Shown piece by piece: positions 56,213-64,000 of a stretch of 64,000 bases of DNA (the stretch's first letter is position 1; each line of letters begins with the position of its first letter). Under the pieces are notes generated by a model. That model was not told the DNA's origin and searched no databases. It saw only the letters and a program-made list of their open reading frames with translations. The DNA lies in the NCBI RefSeq assembly GCF_900100375.1, contig NZ_FNEZ01000004.1, forward strand, positions 248,001-312,000. Direction: 5' to 3'. The stretch comes from Flavobacterium noncentrifugens. GTDB taxonomy: Bacteria > Bacteroidota > Bacteroidia > Flavobacteriales > Flavobacteriaceae. The position numbers and the translations under genes are program-made.

Positions 56213-57754
56213 TTAGTCTTTCTCAAACAGGCTTTCGCGGTATTTTTTCCCGATGAGCAAGGTTAGTTTCAGCTTATAATCCTCAATCAGCCATTCGCGG
56301 TAATTTTTGCTGCAATGGCTTAAACACGCTGCATAACGCTTCATCCGGCTTTCGATGTCATCCTGCAATTCGCGCGCGAGTATTTTCGCATCATACAATT
56401 CTTCGGTGTTGTCCACACACATGGAAGCATGCTGGTCTAACGACTTCTCGAGCACGATCTTCGAACGCAAATTCTGAGCGATCACTTTTTTGTGCTCCTC
56501 ATCCACATCAAAACTTACATCGGCAGTTTTGCTGAATTTGGCGCGCAATTCTGCCGGCATTTGGTATTTGAAATGCGTTTCAATTTCGGCATCGTCACGA
56601 AGGTTTTCAAGGTAAAATTCGGGAGATTTGAAAATGTGCTGCCAATCGACAGGTTCATTCCACAACCCAAAACGGGCGGCGTTATTTCCTAAATCAATGA
56701 CTGTAAATTTATCTTTTTCGGGAAGTTTCCGCGAGCCGCGACCAATCATCTGAAAGTACAATGTCAATGATTTTGTCGCGCGGTTCAGGATAATCGTTTC
56801 CACAGTTGGCTCATCAAAACCTGTGGTTAAAATCCCGACAGAAGTTAAAATGGCATCAGGCGTTTTCTTGAACCAATGCAAAATATCCTTGCGTTCTTCA
56901 GCGCTGCTGGTATTGTCTAAATGCCTGATCTCAAAGCCTGCTTCACGAAAAGTCTCATAGACATATAAAGACGTGTTGATTCCGTTATTGAAAATCAAAG
57001 TCTTTTTTCCGAGTGATTTTTCGGTGTAAGCATGCAGCAGTTTTTCCTGCATCATCATGTTTGAGTACAGATCGTCTGAAGATTTTACCGTGTAATCGCC
57101 GTTGATTCCGACCTTTAAAGAAGTCAGTCCAACATCGTAACTGTAAGTCGTCGCTTTTGCCAGAAATCCTTTTTCGATCAATGATGAAATCGTATCGCCA
57201 ACGATGAGTTCGTTGTAATTTTCATTCATCGGAAGTTTGATATTCGAACTTAAAGGTGTTGCCGTTACCCCCAAAATAAAAGCATTTTTAAAGGAGCTCA
57301 GCAATTTCCGGAACGAATTGTAATGTGCCTCATCAATGATAACCAATCCGATATTATCGAGATGCAGTTTCTCATCATTGATGCGGTTTTTTAAAGTTTC
57401 CACCATTGCCACAAAACACGAATACTCGTTTTGGTCGGGGAGTTCTTTTACCTTGCTATTGATGATTTTATTGGTCACATCAAAGCCATTCAGCATCTTT
57501 GAGGTTTGCTTACAAAGTTCGATACGGTGCGTCAGCACGACCACTTTCTTATCGTGGTGTGACAAATACCTGCGTACGATTTCGGAGAAAATTACAGTCT
57601 TTCCTCCGCCTGTGGGCAATTGGTACAAAAGATGATAATTGGGCGCGGCATTGTCGAGCCGTTCAAAAATCGCATCAATGTCGCCTTTTTGGTAACTGTA
57701 AAGTTCCTTTCTTTCTTCAACTTCTACTTCCAGTTCTTTTTGCTGCATGGTCAT
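56213..57754 (-). CDS. Superfamily 2 DEAD/DEAH-box helicase
   Basis: This SF2 helicase of about 513 residues has Walker A LLYQLPTGGGKTVIFSE, motif II VIIDEAHYNSF, motif III GVTATPLSS and motif VI MIGRGSRKLPEKD. The layout resembles RadD-type helicases. The C-terminal 130 residues are family-specific and of unknown role. Its stop is 4 bases from the ligD stop, convergent. The chosen ATG at 57754 lies about 14 bases after the -7 box, while the GTG start at 57778 would overlap that box. A further ATG at 57748 is nearly as likely. Being inside the repair island suggests a DNA repair function; this is inference. Confidence 0.86.
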   Translation of the reverse strand: MTMQQKELEVEVEERKELYSYQKGDIDAIFERLDNAAPNYHLLYQLPTGGGKTVIFSEIVRRYLSHHDKKVVVLTHRIELCKQTSKMLNGFDVTNKIINSKVKELPDQNEYSCFVAMVETLKNRINDEKLHLDNIGLVIIDEAHYNSFRKLLSSFKNAFILGVTATPLSSNIKLPMNENYNELIVGDTISSLIEKGFLAKATTYSYDVGLTSLKVGINGDYTVKSSDDLYSNMMMQEKLLHAYTEKSLGKKTLIFNNGINTSLYVYETFREAGFEIRHLDNTSSAEERKDILHWFKKTPDAILTSVGILTTGFDEPTVETIILNRATKSLTLYFQMIGRGSRKLPEKDKFTVIDLGNNAARFGLWNEPVDWQHIFKSPEFYLENLRDDAEIETHFKYQMPAELRAKFSKTADVSFDVDEEHKKVIAQNLRSKIVLEKSLDQHASMCVDNTEELYDAKILARELQDDIESRMKRYAACLSHCSKNYREWLIEDYKLKLTLLIGKKYRESLFEKD

Positions 57755-57767
57755 TTTTACAATTTTG

Positions 57768-57775
57768 CAAAAATA
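57768..57775 (-). promoter_or_regulatory. -7 element (TATTTTTG) for the helicase gene
   Basis: This is an exact TAnnTTTG match on the minus strand just upstream of the two candidate ATGs at 57754 and 57748. Confidence 0.5.
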
Positions 57776-57939
57776 CACCTAAAAAAAGGTTATCCGGCGG
57801 TTTTAAAGTTAAATTTAAAAATTAAAGTTTTTAGGCCTTGTCATATAGGTGTAATCCGAAACTTATAAATATTTTTTTAATGCTGTAAATCAATCAAAAA
57901 CAGCGTCGTTTAACGATTTTAACAAAACGTTAAGAAAAG

Positions 57940-57975
57940 TTTGGGTCTGTGTATTTTAGAAAAAAAGTAAATTTG
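57940..57975 (+). promoter_or_regulatory. Promoter for the DUF763-nfi operon
   Basis: TTTG (57940-57943) and TAAATTTG (57968-57975) are 24 bases apart, slightly longer than usual. The exact -7 element lies 37 bases before the DUF763 ATG. Confidence 0.55.
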
Positions 57976-57991
57976 AAAGCCCAAAATTTAC
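57967..57991 (+). promoter_or_regulatory. Inverted repeat overlapping the -7 box (operator candidate)
   Basis: GTAAATTT (57967-57974) and AAATTTAC (57984-57991) are perfect 8-bp inverted repeats separated by 9 bases. The left arm covers the -7 element and the pair spans the predicted transcript start, as expected of a repressor site. This may also be chance in AT-rich DNA. Confidence 0.35.
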
Positions 57992-58011
57992 AGAAACCTT
58001 AATTTATTAAC

Positions 58012-59226
58012 ATGAAACGCTCCGGTTCAGCAGATTTGCCATTGCATTATGGACATGTACCTATGTGGCTTGCCGAGCGTATGTCTAAGCTTGGCCTTGC
58101 GATCGTAGAAACCATTGCCTCCGAATTTTCCACTTCCGAAGTCATTTCGAAATTAAGCAACCCATTCTGGTTCCAGAGTTTTGGTGCCGTCATGGGAATG
58201 GACTGGCATTCATCGGGAATTACGACTTCGGTTATGGGTGCTTTGAAAAGATCGGTAAACCCATTTTCAAATGAACTTGGCATTTACATTTGTGGCGGAA
58301 AAGGCAAACATTCGATTAATACCCCAAATGAACTTTTAACTGTTGGCGAACGCACCGGCCTGGACGGATTTGAACTCGGGAATTGCAGCAAACTTGCTGC
58401 GAAAGTCGACAATACAGCAATTCAGGACGGATTTCAATTGTACCTTCATAATTTCATCGTCAGCAATACCGGCGAATGGGCTGTGATCCAACAGGGTATG
58501 AATCCTGAAAGCAAAACCGCGCGGCGCTACCATTGGCATTCCGAAAACCTGCAGTCGTTCGTTAACGAACCGCACATCTTTATATATGGTGAAAATCAGG
58601 GCCAGATTTTAAACCTGACCGATCACAATGCTGAACCTACGCGACAGCATACGCTCGAAATCAGCAAAGAAAATCCAGATAAAATCATACGCGAAATCAG
58701 GCATTTAGTCATGCCGAACCATCACGACGTGCGCATGAAAGACGTGAACCTGAAACGCCTCGGCGCGATGCTTTATGTAACACATGAAAACCAGCCTGAG
58801 AATTTTGAGCAATTGTTATTATTGAAAGGAATGGGGCCGAGAGCTTTGCAATCCTTAGCATTGGTTAGCGAAGTTATTTACGGAACACCAACCAGATTTG
58901 AAGATCCGGCGCGTTTTTCTTTCGCTCACGGCGGAAAAGACGGACATCCATTTCCGGTTCCAACGAAGATTTATGACGAAACCATTCATACGCTTCAGCG
59001 GGCTATCCAACATGCAAAAATTGGCAACAGCGACAAATTGCAGGCGATCCAGAAATTATCTGAAATTTCAAAAAATGCCGAAAAGGATTTTATTCCGAAT
59101 GCCAATTTTGAATCCTTAATACAAAAAGAACGAAACGAATCTTATAAATATGGCGGCAGGACCGTTTTTGGAAAAGCCCAATCTCCGAAAATCATTCCTG
59201 AAAGCAGCCAGCTAAAACTATTTTAA
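58012..59226 (+). CDS. DUF763 domain-containing protein
   Basis: This 404-residue protein is almost entirely the DUF763 family domain (MKRSGSADLPLHYGHVPMWL at the start). Residues 268-287 (LLLLKGMGPRALQSLALVSE) have the pattern of a helix-hairpin-helix DNA-binding motif. FELGNCSKLAAKVDNTAIQDGFQLY and GMNPESKTARRYHW are further conserved-looking stretches. A biochemical function is not established to my knowledge. It lies 1 base before nfi (endonuclease V) and close to ku-ligD, which suggests a role in DNA repair. No nuclease motif is evident. Confidence 0.88.
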   Translation: MKRSGSADLPLHYGHVPMWLAERMSKLGLAIVETIASEFSTSEVISKLSNPFWFQSFGAVMGMDWHSSGITTSVMGALKRSVNPFSNELGIYICGGKGKHSINTPNELLTVGERTGLDGFELGNCSKLAAKVDNTAIQDGFQLYLHNFIVSNTGEWAVIQQGMNPESKTARRYHWHSENLQSFVNEPHIFIYGENQGQILNLTDHNAEPTRQHTLEISKENPDKIIREIRHLVMPNHHDVRMKDVNLKRLGAMLYVTHENQPENFEQLLLLKGMGPRALQSLALVSEVIYGTPTRFEDPARFSFAHGGKDGHPFPVPTKIYDETIHTLQRAIQHAKIGNSDKLQAIQKLSEISKNAEKDFIPNANFESLIQKERNESYKYGGRTVFGKAQSPKIIPESSQLKLF

Positions 59227-59227
59227 C

Positions 59228-59938
59228 ATGATTACCTACGATCATATTTCTATTCCCGAAGCCACTCAGATACAACTCGAAATGCGCGAGAAAATCGTAC
59301 TGAAGCCATTTGAAAAGCGAATCCGGACGATTGCCGGAGCCGATATTTCCTTCAACAAATTTAGCAATACCGTTTTTGCCGGAATTGTAGTTTTGAGTTA
59401 TCCTGAAATGGAGCTTCTTTCCTATTCACTTGTCGAAATGGAAACCATTTTTCCGTATGTTTCGGGTTATCTCGCTTTCCGTGAAGTGCCTTCTTTGCTG
59501 CGCGCCTGGGAACAATTGCCTGAAAAACCAGATGTTTTGGTATTAGACGGACAGGGCATTACGCATCCGCGAAAAATGGGGATCGCTTCGCACTTTGGCG
59601 TATTGGAAAACCAGCCTACAATTGGATGTGCCAAAAGCATGATGTTTGGAAAGTTTGACGATTTGGGATTGGAGAAAAACAGTTCGTCTGCCATTTTTGG
59701 AAAAGGGGAATTGCTGGGTTATGCATTGCGGACCAAAAATGCGGTCAAACCCATTTATATTTCTCCGGGAAATTTAATTACTGTTGAAGAAAGCCTGGAA
59801 GTCATCAGGGATTGCGTTGGGAAATACAGAATTCCAGAGCCCACGAGAGTGGCACACGACATGGTCAATTTATTCAGAACCGGAAAACTTGAAACAGGAT
59901 ATCATTTGCACGAAAGAATACAGGAAACGCTTTTCTAG
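59228..59938 (+). CDS. nfi: Endonuclease V (deoxyinosine 3'-endonuclease)
   Basis: This 236-residue nuclease initiates repair of deaminated adenine by cutting near deoxyinosine. The catalytic residues are visible: Asp39 in AGADISF, Glu86 in YLAFREVPSLL, Asp107 and His113 in VLVLDGQGITHPRKMGIASHFGV. The wedge region reads PYVSG instead of the more common PYIPG. It follows the DUF763 gene after 1 base, so it depends on that promoter. The C-terminal part (LRTKNAVKPIYISPGNLITVEE) is also typical of the family. Confidence 0.94.
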   Translation: MITYDHISIPEATQIQLEMREKIVLKPFEKRIRTIAGADISFNKFSNTVFAGIVVLSYPEMELLSYSLVEMETIFPYVSGYLAFREVPSLLRAWEQLPEKPDVLVLDGQGITHPRKMGIASHFGVLENQPTIGCAKSMMFGKFDDLGLEKNSSSAIFGKGELLGYALRTKNAVKPIYISPGNLITVEESLEVIRDCVGKYRIPEPTRVAHDMVNLFRTGKLETGYHLHERIQETLF

Positions 59939-59942
59939 TAAA

Positions 59943-60371
59943 TTAAGCAGCTTGAATTTCCGGTTTTACCTTAACAGATTCTGTGATTTTAATGGAAATA
60001 TCGATTCCGCTGATTTGTTTCTCATGGTTTAAAATTACATTTTCAAAATGGATGACATTTTTCCTGTTTTGAAGTTCGGCAATAAAATAATCGGTGTAAT
60101 CGTCTATTTTATATTCGAGGAAAGTAATTCCTGTGATTTTGATATTGATCACAGCGGTGTTTTGTGCGGTAACTTTATTACTTTGAAAGTACGAACCGGG
60201 ATTGCTTCCAAGGTATAATTTGGTGTAATATCCAAACCTGAGCAATTCGGTAATTACCTTTCTCATGATACTGCTATTATTCTGGTAATCACGAAAAATA
60301 AGCAGGTGTGACACGTTAGGTATCATGACACATAAAGTTAGACTGTCCCGTTCTACATTTTCCAGCAGCAT
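59943..60371 (-). CDS. Hypothetical protein (142 aa)
   Basis: I do not recognise this protein. It has 142 residues, mainly alternating beta-like segments (FRDYQNNSSIMRKVITELLRFGYYTKLYLG, then VINIKITGITFLEYKID) and charged ends, and no signal peptide or transmembrane helix. Its stop lies 4 bases from the nfi stop, convergent. The composition is like that of its neighbours, so it is likely a real gene rather than a chance frame. Confidence 0.6.
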   Translation of the reverse strand: MLLENVERDSLTLCVMIPNVSHLLIFRDYQNNSSIMRKVITELLRFGYYTKLYLGSNPGSYFQSNKVTAQNTAVINIKITGITFLEYKIDDYTDYFIAELQNRKNVIHFENVILNHEKQISGIDISIKITESVKVKPEIQAA

Positions 60372-60481
60372 ATATGAATTGTTTTATCATTCAAACTTCT
60401 GCAAAATAACGTTAAAGCGCGTTACATTATTTTATATGTATTTGATATGATTTCAATAAAACAAATACAAATAACTAAAAA

Positions 60482-60994
60482 TCAGTCTATTAACGAAACT
60501 ATTCTCTCAAAATCATATTCGTTTTCCCATCGTTGAATTTGTACATTCTTATAAATTGAAATGAGGCGTTCTTTAAAATCCGGAACTATTCCGTGGGCAA
60601 TGCAAAAATTAACAGCCTGATCAAAGGCGTTTTGAATGCTCTTAAAAAATGATGCATATTTCATATCGCGTTTTGCAGAATAGCGCTGTGCTGTTTCGAT
60701 TGTAAACAACATTAAATCGGCGATCGCAAATGCATCAACGCCTAAAATCAGAAAATGCTTGATGAATTTCTGTGCGACAGAACGCCGCAGTTTTGGACGT
60801 TTGCTTTTAATCGGGAAGTATTCATTCGCGATTTTAACTTTGGCTTCATTGACGAGTTTATCTTCTTTTGGGTTGAATACAAAATCATAATAGGTTTTGA
60901 CTTCACCGAATTTATCATACAATTCCGTAAATTGCTCTTCGAGTTGCTCCTTGGTCATCGAAGCCAGGTATTTCTTTAAATCGCGCTTGCTCAT
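60482..60994 (-). CDS. DUF6155 family protein
   Basis: This 170-residue all-helical soluble protein starts MSKRDLKKYLASMTKEQLEEQF and contains VKTYYDFVFNPKEDKLVNEAKVKI, the pattern of the DUF6155 family found in Bacteroidota and some Firmicutes. No enzyme motif is visible, and no function is known. It is divergent from the DUF3817 gene and has its own -7 box. Confidence 0.8.
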   Translation of the reverse strand: MSKRDLKKYLASMTKEQLEEQFTELYDKFGEVKTYYDFVFNPKEDKLVNEAKVKIANEYFPIKSKRPKLRRSVAQKFIKHFLILGVDAFAIADLMLFTIETAQRYSAKRDMKYASFFKSIQNAFDQAVNFCIAHGIVPDFKERLISIYKNVQIQRWENEYDFERIVSLID

Positions 60995-61010
60995 AAATTA
61001 AAAATATTGG

Positions 61011-61018
61011 CAAAAGTA
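61011..61018 (-). promoter_or_regulatory. -7 element (TACTTTTG) for the DUF6155 gene
   Basis: This is an exact TAnnTTTG match on the minus strand, 16 bases before the ATG. It lies next to the divergent promoter of the DUF3817 gene. Confidence 0.5.
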
Positions 61019-61025
61019 AGTTTGT

Positions 61026-61060
61026 TTTGCAGATTAAACCGATGGGTTTGCCTAATTTTG
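61026..61060 (+). promoter_or_regulatory. Promoter for DUF3817-mscS-like genes
   Basis: TTTG (61026-61029) and TAATTTTG (61053-61060) are separated by 23 bases; both match the Bacteroidota consensus. It predicts a 5' UTR of about 40 bases. Confidence 0.65.
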
Positions 61061-61106
61061 CAGCGCTAAAACTGTTGCCTTTTAAAATCTAAAAATACAA
61101 ATTATA

Positions 61107-61391
61107 ATGCTCAGAATTTTTAAAATCGTCGCTTTGCTTGAAGGTGTTTCTTATCTGGCTTTGTTTTCAAACATGCTTTTGATCAAACCAAACCACATTG
61201 AACTTTACAAAATGCTTCTTTTTCCTATCGGAATGGCGCACGGAATTTTATTCATCAGCTACATTATTTTAGCGATTATGCTGAAGATCGAACTAAACTG
61301 GGACTGGAAAAAATTCGGTTTCATCTGCCTGGCTTCGATATTGCCTTTCGGAACATTTTACATGGAATATAAATATTTTAAAAATGCATAA
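61107..61391 (+). CDS. DUF3817 domain-containing small membrane protein
   Basis: This 94-residue protein has about three hydrophobic helices and matches DUF3817 (FKIVALLEGVSYLALFSNMLLIKP at the N terminus; GMAHGILFISYIILA in the middle). Function is unknown. Its last 8 bases overlap the start of the mechanosensitive channel gene, so translation of the two is probably coupled. Confidence 0.85.
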   Translation: MLRIFKIVALLEGVSYLALFSNMLLIKPNHIELYKMLLFPIGMAHGILFISYIILAIMLKIELNWDWKKFGFICLASILPFGTFYMEYKYFKNA

Positions 61392-62655
61392 ACTCCTGGT
61401 GAAAATATTTGGCTGGTGTTATCCGCTACTGCGAAAATTGCAGCTTGGCGACACGCTTTCCTCCTATTTGAGCCTTGTGGTGAATATTGTTATTTTGTGT
61501 TTTTTGTCGTATTGGATCTATATTATTTTCCGATTCATACTGGTCACTTTAATGGCCGTGATCGCGAAAAAGACCAAAACCAAATTCGATGACTTATTGG
61601 TTACGAATAAAACGGCAAAGTACATTGCCCATTTAATTCCGCTGCTGTTTATTTACAAAACCGTTCCTATCATTCTCGATGCTTATGTATACTGGGAAAC
61701 GGTTTTCGGAAAACTCGTTGGCATTTACATCGTTTTATTGATTTTATGGATCACGCGAACGATTTTCAATTCCCTGCGCGATTATTTAAAGCAAAAGCCC
61801 GAATACAGCGACAAGCCGATCGACAGTTACATTCAGGTCATTATGATCGTGTTGTGGATGCTGGGGATTTTCGTGATTATTTCGGAATTGTTCAACATTA
61901 AACCAAATACATTATTTGCGACTTTCGGAGCAGTTTCGGCATTGATCATTTTGATTTTTCGCGATACAATTCTCGGATTTGTAGCGAGCGTTCAGGTTTC
62001 GTTAAACGATATGGTCAGGATTGGCGACTGGATTACCTTTGACAAATTTGGTGCCGATGGCGATGTGATCGAAATCAATCTTGCAACGGTGAAAGTGCGG
62101 AATTTTGACAATACAACCACGACAATTCCAACTTACAGCCTCATTTCTGATTCGTTCCGAAACTGGCGCGGCATGCTCAATTCTGACGGAAGGCGCATCA
62201 AACGTCACATTCTGATCAAGGCAAAAAGCATCCGTTTTTTAAACGAACAAGAATTGCAAAACCTGAAGAAAATCCAGTTAATCTCCGATTATATTGACAC
62301 GCGCCAGCTTGAGATCGACAAATTTAATGAGGCCAATGCGATCGATAAATCCATTCCTATTAACGGTAGAAATTTGACAAATTTTGGCTTGTTCCGAAAA
62401 TACATTACGCAATACCTTCAGAATTATCCGAGCTTAAATAAAGACATGATTTTGCTTTGCCGCCAATTACAGCCTACGCCTCAGGGCATTCCGCTCGAAA
62501 TTTATACGTTTACAAAAGACAAGCGTTTCGAGAATTATGAATACATCATGGCTGATATTTTCGACCACGTTTTCGCTGCGATTCCGTATTTTGACCTTGA
62601 AATTTTCGAATTGCCATCAGAAGGAAACGGCGTTGGCGCAAGTGCTAACCCATAG
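61384..62655 (+). CDS. Mechanosensitive ion channel family protein (MscS-type)
   Basis: This 423-residue inner-membrane protein has about five transmembrane helices before the MscS domain (from about 185). The pore-lining/beta region reads FGAVSALIILIFRDTILGFVASVQVSLNDMVRIGDWITF. The core then continues with GDVIEINLATVKVRNFDNTTTTIPTY. The long C-terminal cytoplasmic part resembles the YbdG subgroup. It probably relieves osmotic tension. The gene overlaps the DUF3817 gene by 8 bases and is 3'-overlapped by the convergent thioesterase gene (62645-62655). Confidence 0.9.
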   Translation: MHKLLVKIFGWCYPLLRKLQLGDTLSSYLSLVVNIVILCFLSYWIYIIFRFILVTLMAVIAKKTKTKFDDLLVTNKTAKYIAHLIPLLFIYKTVPIILDAYVYWETVFGKLVGIYIVLLILWITRTIFNSLRDYLKQKPEYSDKPIDSYIQVIMIVLWMLGIFVIISELFNIKPNTLFATFGAVSALIILIFRDTILGFVASVQVSLNDMVRIGDWITFDKFGADGDVIEINLATVKVRNFDNTTTTIPTYSLISDSFRNWRGMLNSDGRRIKRHILIKAKSIRFLNEQELQNLKKIQLISDYIDTRQLEIDKFNEANAIDKSIPINGRNLTNFGLFRKYITQYLQNYPSLNKDMILLCRQLQPTPQGIPLEIYTFTKDKRFENYEYIMADIFDHVFAAIPYFDLEIFELPSEGNGVGASANP

Positions 62656-63019
62656 CTGAAACTTCGGTTTTTCCATGCTGAAAAGGCTTTCCGTTGACGT
62701 CAAGGCAAACCATTGTAATACTATCGATCGTAATGATCGTGGCCCGCGTCATAATATTTCGGACTTCACATTTTAAAGTAATCGATGTATTTCCGAATTT
62801 AATCACTTCCATTCCGATTTCAATGATATCGCCTTGTTCTGCCGAACTTCTGAAATTGATTTCAGACATGTGTTTCGTTACCACACGGTAATTTTCAAGC
62901 TGGATGATCGAATACAAAGCCACTTCTTCATCGATCCAGGCGAGCAATTTTCCGCCGAACAACGTTCCGTTTGGATTTAAATCTTCGGGTTTGACCCATT
63001 TTCTGGTCTGGAATTTCAT
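62645..63019 (-). CDS. Acyl-CoA thioesterase (hotdog fold)
   Basis: This 124-residue hotdog-fold protein has the acyl-CoA thioesterase signature PNGTLFGGKLLAWIDEEVALYS, with the acidic active-site residues in WIDE, then FRSSAEQGDIIEIGMEVIKFGNTSI. It likely cleaves medium or long acyl-CoA. It is the second gene of a two-gene unit: its ATG overlaps the NUDIX hydrolase stop by 4 bases. Confidence 0.87.
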   Translation of the reverse strand: MKFQTRKWVKPEDLNPNGTLFGGKLLAWIDEEVALYSIIQLENYRVVTKHMSEINFRSSAEQGDIIEIGMEVIKFGNTSITLKCEVRNIMTRATIITIDSITMVCLDVNGKPFQHGKTEVSAMG

Positions 63020-63438
63020 TTGGCATTTATTTTAGACAGCGCAAAATTAATGATTTCATCGTGATCGAACGCCAGTTTTGGCAAATCATTGAGCGAAAAC
63101 CATTTCGCATCGAAGGCATCATCGGCGGCAACGGCAACAGCATTTTCATCCGCGAAAGCGAAAAAAACAACCGAAACCATGTGTCCGCGCGGATCGCGAT
63201 GCGGCTTCCCGAAAGCTTTCAACTGAGTCGCTGATGAAATCTGGATTCCGGTTTCTTCCGACAATTCGCGCAAAGCGGCAGTTTCAAGGTCTTCATTTTC
63301 ATCGACAAATCCGCCAGGCAAGGCCCAGAAATTCTGAAACGGTTCTTTTTTTCGTTGGATGAGCAATAATTGCTGGCTGTTTTCGGTGCTTTTTATCAGA
63401 ACGACATCTACGGTCACGAATATTTTGGAGATTCTCAT
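63016..63438 (-). CDS. NUDIX hydrolase
   Basis: This 140-residue Nudix protein has the complete box GFVDENEDLETAALRELSEETGI (G-x5-E-x7-REL-x-EE-x-G-I), preceded by WALPG. It hydrolyses a nucleoside diphosphate linked to another moiety; the substrate is unknown. The N-terminal strand VTVDVVLIK and the layout resemble ADP-ribose/NAD-related Nudix enzymes, but that is weak evidence. It is followed by the thioesterase gene with a 4-base overlap. Confidence 0.9.
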   Translation of the reverse strand: MRISKIFVTVDVVLIKSTENSQQLLLIQRKKEPFQNFWALPGGFVDENEDLETAALRELSEETGIQISSATQLKAFGKPHRDPRGHMVSVVFFAFADENAVAVAADDAFDAKWFSLNDLPKLAFDHDEIINFALSKINAK

Positions 63439-63527
63439 TTGATGTTAATTAATTTTTAAGTTTGCTGCCAGTTATGTAAATCTAAGGCATTTATCAATCT
63501 ATGTGTGGATTTTTAAATCTAAACTAT

Positions 63528-63535
63528 TATATTTG
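63528..63535 (+). promoter_or_regulatory. -7 element (TATATTTG) for the beta-barrel gene
   Basis: This is an exact TAnnTTTG match, 55 bases before the ATG at 63591. The AT-rich 5' UTR is typical of highly expressed Flavobacterium surface-protein genes. Confidence 0.55.
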
Positions 63536-63590
63536 CACTGTTTAAATATAAAAATTTTATCAGTTTTACTGTATAAATAACCTAACTCAT

Positions 63591-64000
63591 ATGAAAAAAA
63601 GTTTACTCTTGTTGTCTTTTACACTGTTGGCTTATGCCAATGGTATCGCGCAGGTAGCTGATAAAAAAGAAAATTCAAAAGAAGCTAACGATGCTGTTAT
63701 TCAGGAAGATACGTACAACAAATGGACGATTGAACTGAATATTGGACAAAGCAAAGGAACACGCCCATATACAACCGGATATTATTCAAGCAACCCGAAT
63801 TCTGTACTTGGATCTGTAAAACCAAATTATTACAATATTGGCGTACGTTATATGTTTAGCCCGAAATTTGGCGTTAAACTTGACGGAAGTTATGATAATT
63901 TTAAAAATAATACGGATACCGACAGCAAACCTTTTGAAGTGGATCAAATCCGCGTAGGACTTCAGGGTGTCGTAAATGCCGCAAGGCTTTTCGGCATTCA
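63591..64000 (+). CDS. OmpA-like outer-membrane beta-barrel protein (partial)
   Basis: The N-terminal 136 residues are present and the gene runs off the window. There is a signal peptide (MKKSLLLLSFTLLAYANGIAQ), then a barrel-like sequence: NKWTIELNIGQSKG, YNIGVRYMFSPKFGVKLDGSYDNF and VDQIRVGLQGVVNAARLFG. This matches the N-terminal domain of flavobacterial OmpA-family porin-like proteins, which carry a peptidoglycan-binding OmpA C-terminal domain. That domain is outside the window, so the subtype is inferred. Confidence 0.75.
   Translation, partial: MKKSLLLLSFTLLAYANGIAQVADKKENSKEANDAVIQEDTYNKWTIELNIGQSKGTRPYTTGYYSSNPNSVLGSVKPNYYNIGVRYMFSPKFGVKLDGSYDNFKNNTDTDSKPFEVDQIRVGLQGVVNAARLFGI

Overview
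The window looks like a chromosomal segment of a Flavobacterium-like member of the Bacteroidota (family Flavobacteriaceae), with GC near 40 % by eye. The evidence is: repeated matches to the Bacteroidota -7 promoter element TAnnTTTG; few recognisable Shine-Dalgarno sites; a secreted protein with a type IX secretion (T9SS) C-terminal sorting domain; many short MKK... signal peptides ending in xAQ; and family content typical of the group (fused ThrA, DUF4159, DUF3817, DUF6155, RimK fused to a retropepsin-like domain). There is no phage, insertion sequence, CRISPR array or rRNA operon. It is mostly an ordinary, densely packed core region.

Layout. 1-1.73 kb: 5' end of tamB on the minus strand, apparently frameshifted near its start. 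1.8-9.0 kb: plus-strand run of tsaD, rsmE, a T9SS cargo protein, a DUF4159 protein, an AI-2E family permease, a THUMP-like methyltransferase and an exported protein. 9.0-9.6 kb: a VanX-type dipeptidase. 9.8-10.3 kb: tRNA-Ser(GCT), tRNA-Pro(TGG), tRNA-Arg(TCT). 10.5-12.6 kb: thiolase and NlpC/P60 hydrolase. 12.8-16.7 kb: gyrA followed by a TPR protein. 17-21.6 kb: clpC, rimK fusion, DUF421. 21.6-24.4 kb: lipoprotein, small hydrophilic protein, hutH. 24.5-25.9 kb: TlpA-like thioredoxin. 26-31 kb: thr operon (thrA-thrB-thrC) behind a threonine-rich leader peptide. 31-33.1 kb: DUF3037/HipA-like pair and nnrD. 33.4-43.6 kb: gcvT, S41 peptidase, yebC, a cysteine-synthase-family enzyme, oligopeptidase B, ybaB, threonine aldolase and prfB with its programmed +1 frameshift. 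43.8-47.9 kb: flavin-nucleotide-binding protein, EEP-family hydrolase, DUF1697, phospholipase A, lpxD. 47.9-52.5 kb: response regulator plus a very large hybrid sensor kinase with two kinase cores. 52.8-59.9 kb: a DNA repair island (ku, ligD, helicase, DUF763 protein, endonuclease V). 59.9-64 kb: hypothetical proteins, mechanosensitive channel, thioesterase, NUDIX hydrolase and the start of an outer-membrane beta-barrel gene.

The most interesting points are: a threonine attenuator-type leader upstream of thrA; the co-localised end-joining genes with a DUF763-endonuclease V operon whose promoter overlaps an inverted repeat; an interspersed intergenic repeat present three times in the window; a paired DUF3037/HipA-like kinase locus; the two-core hybrid kinase; and the tamB frameshift. 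All functional assignments rest on reading motifs in the translated sequence. No database or folding calculation was run.
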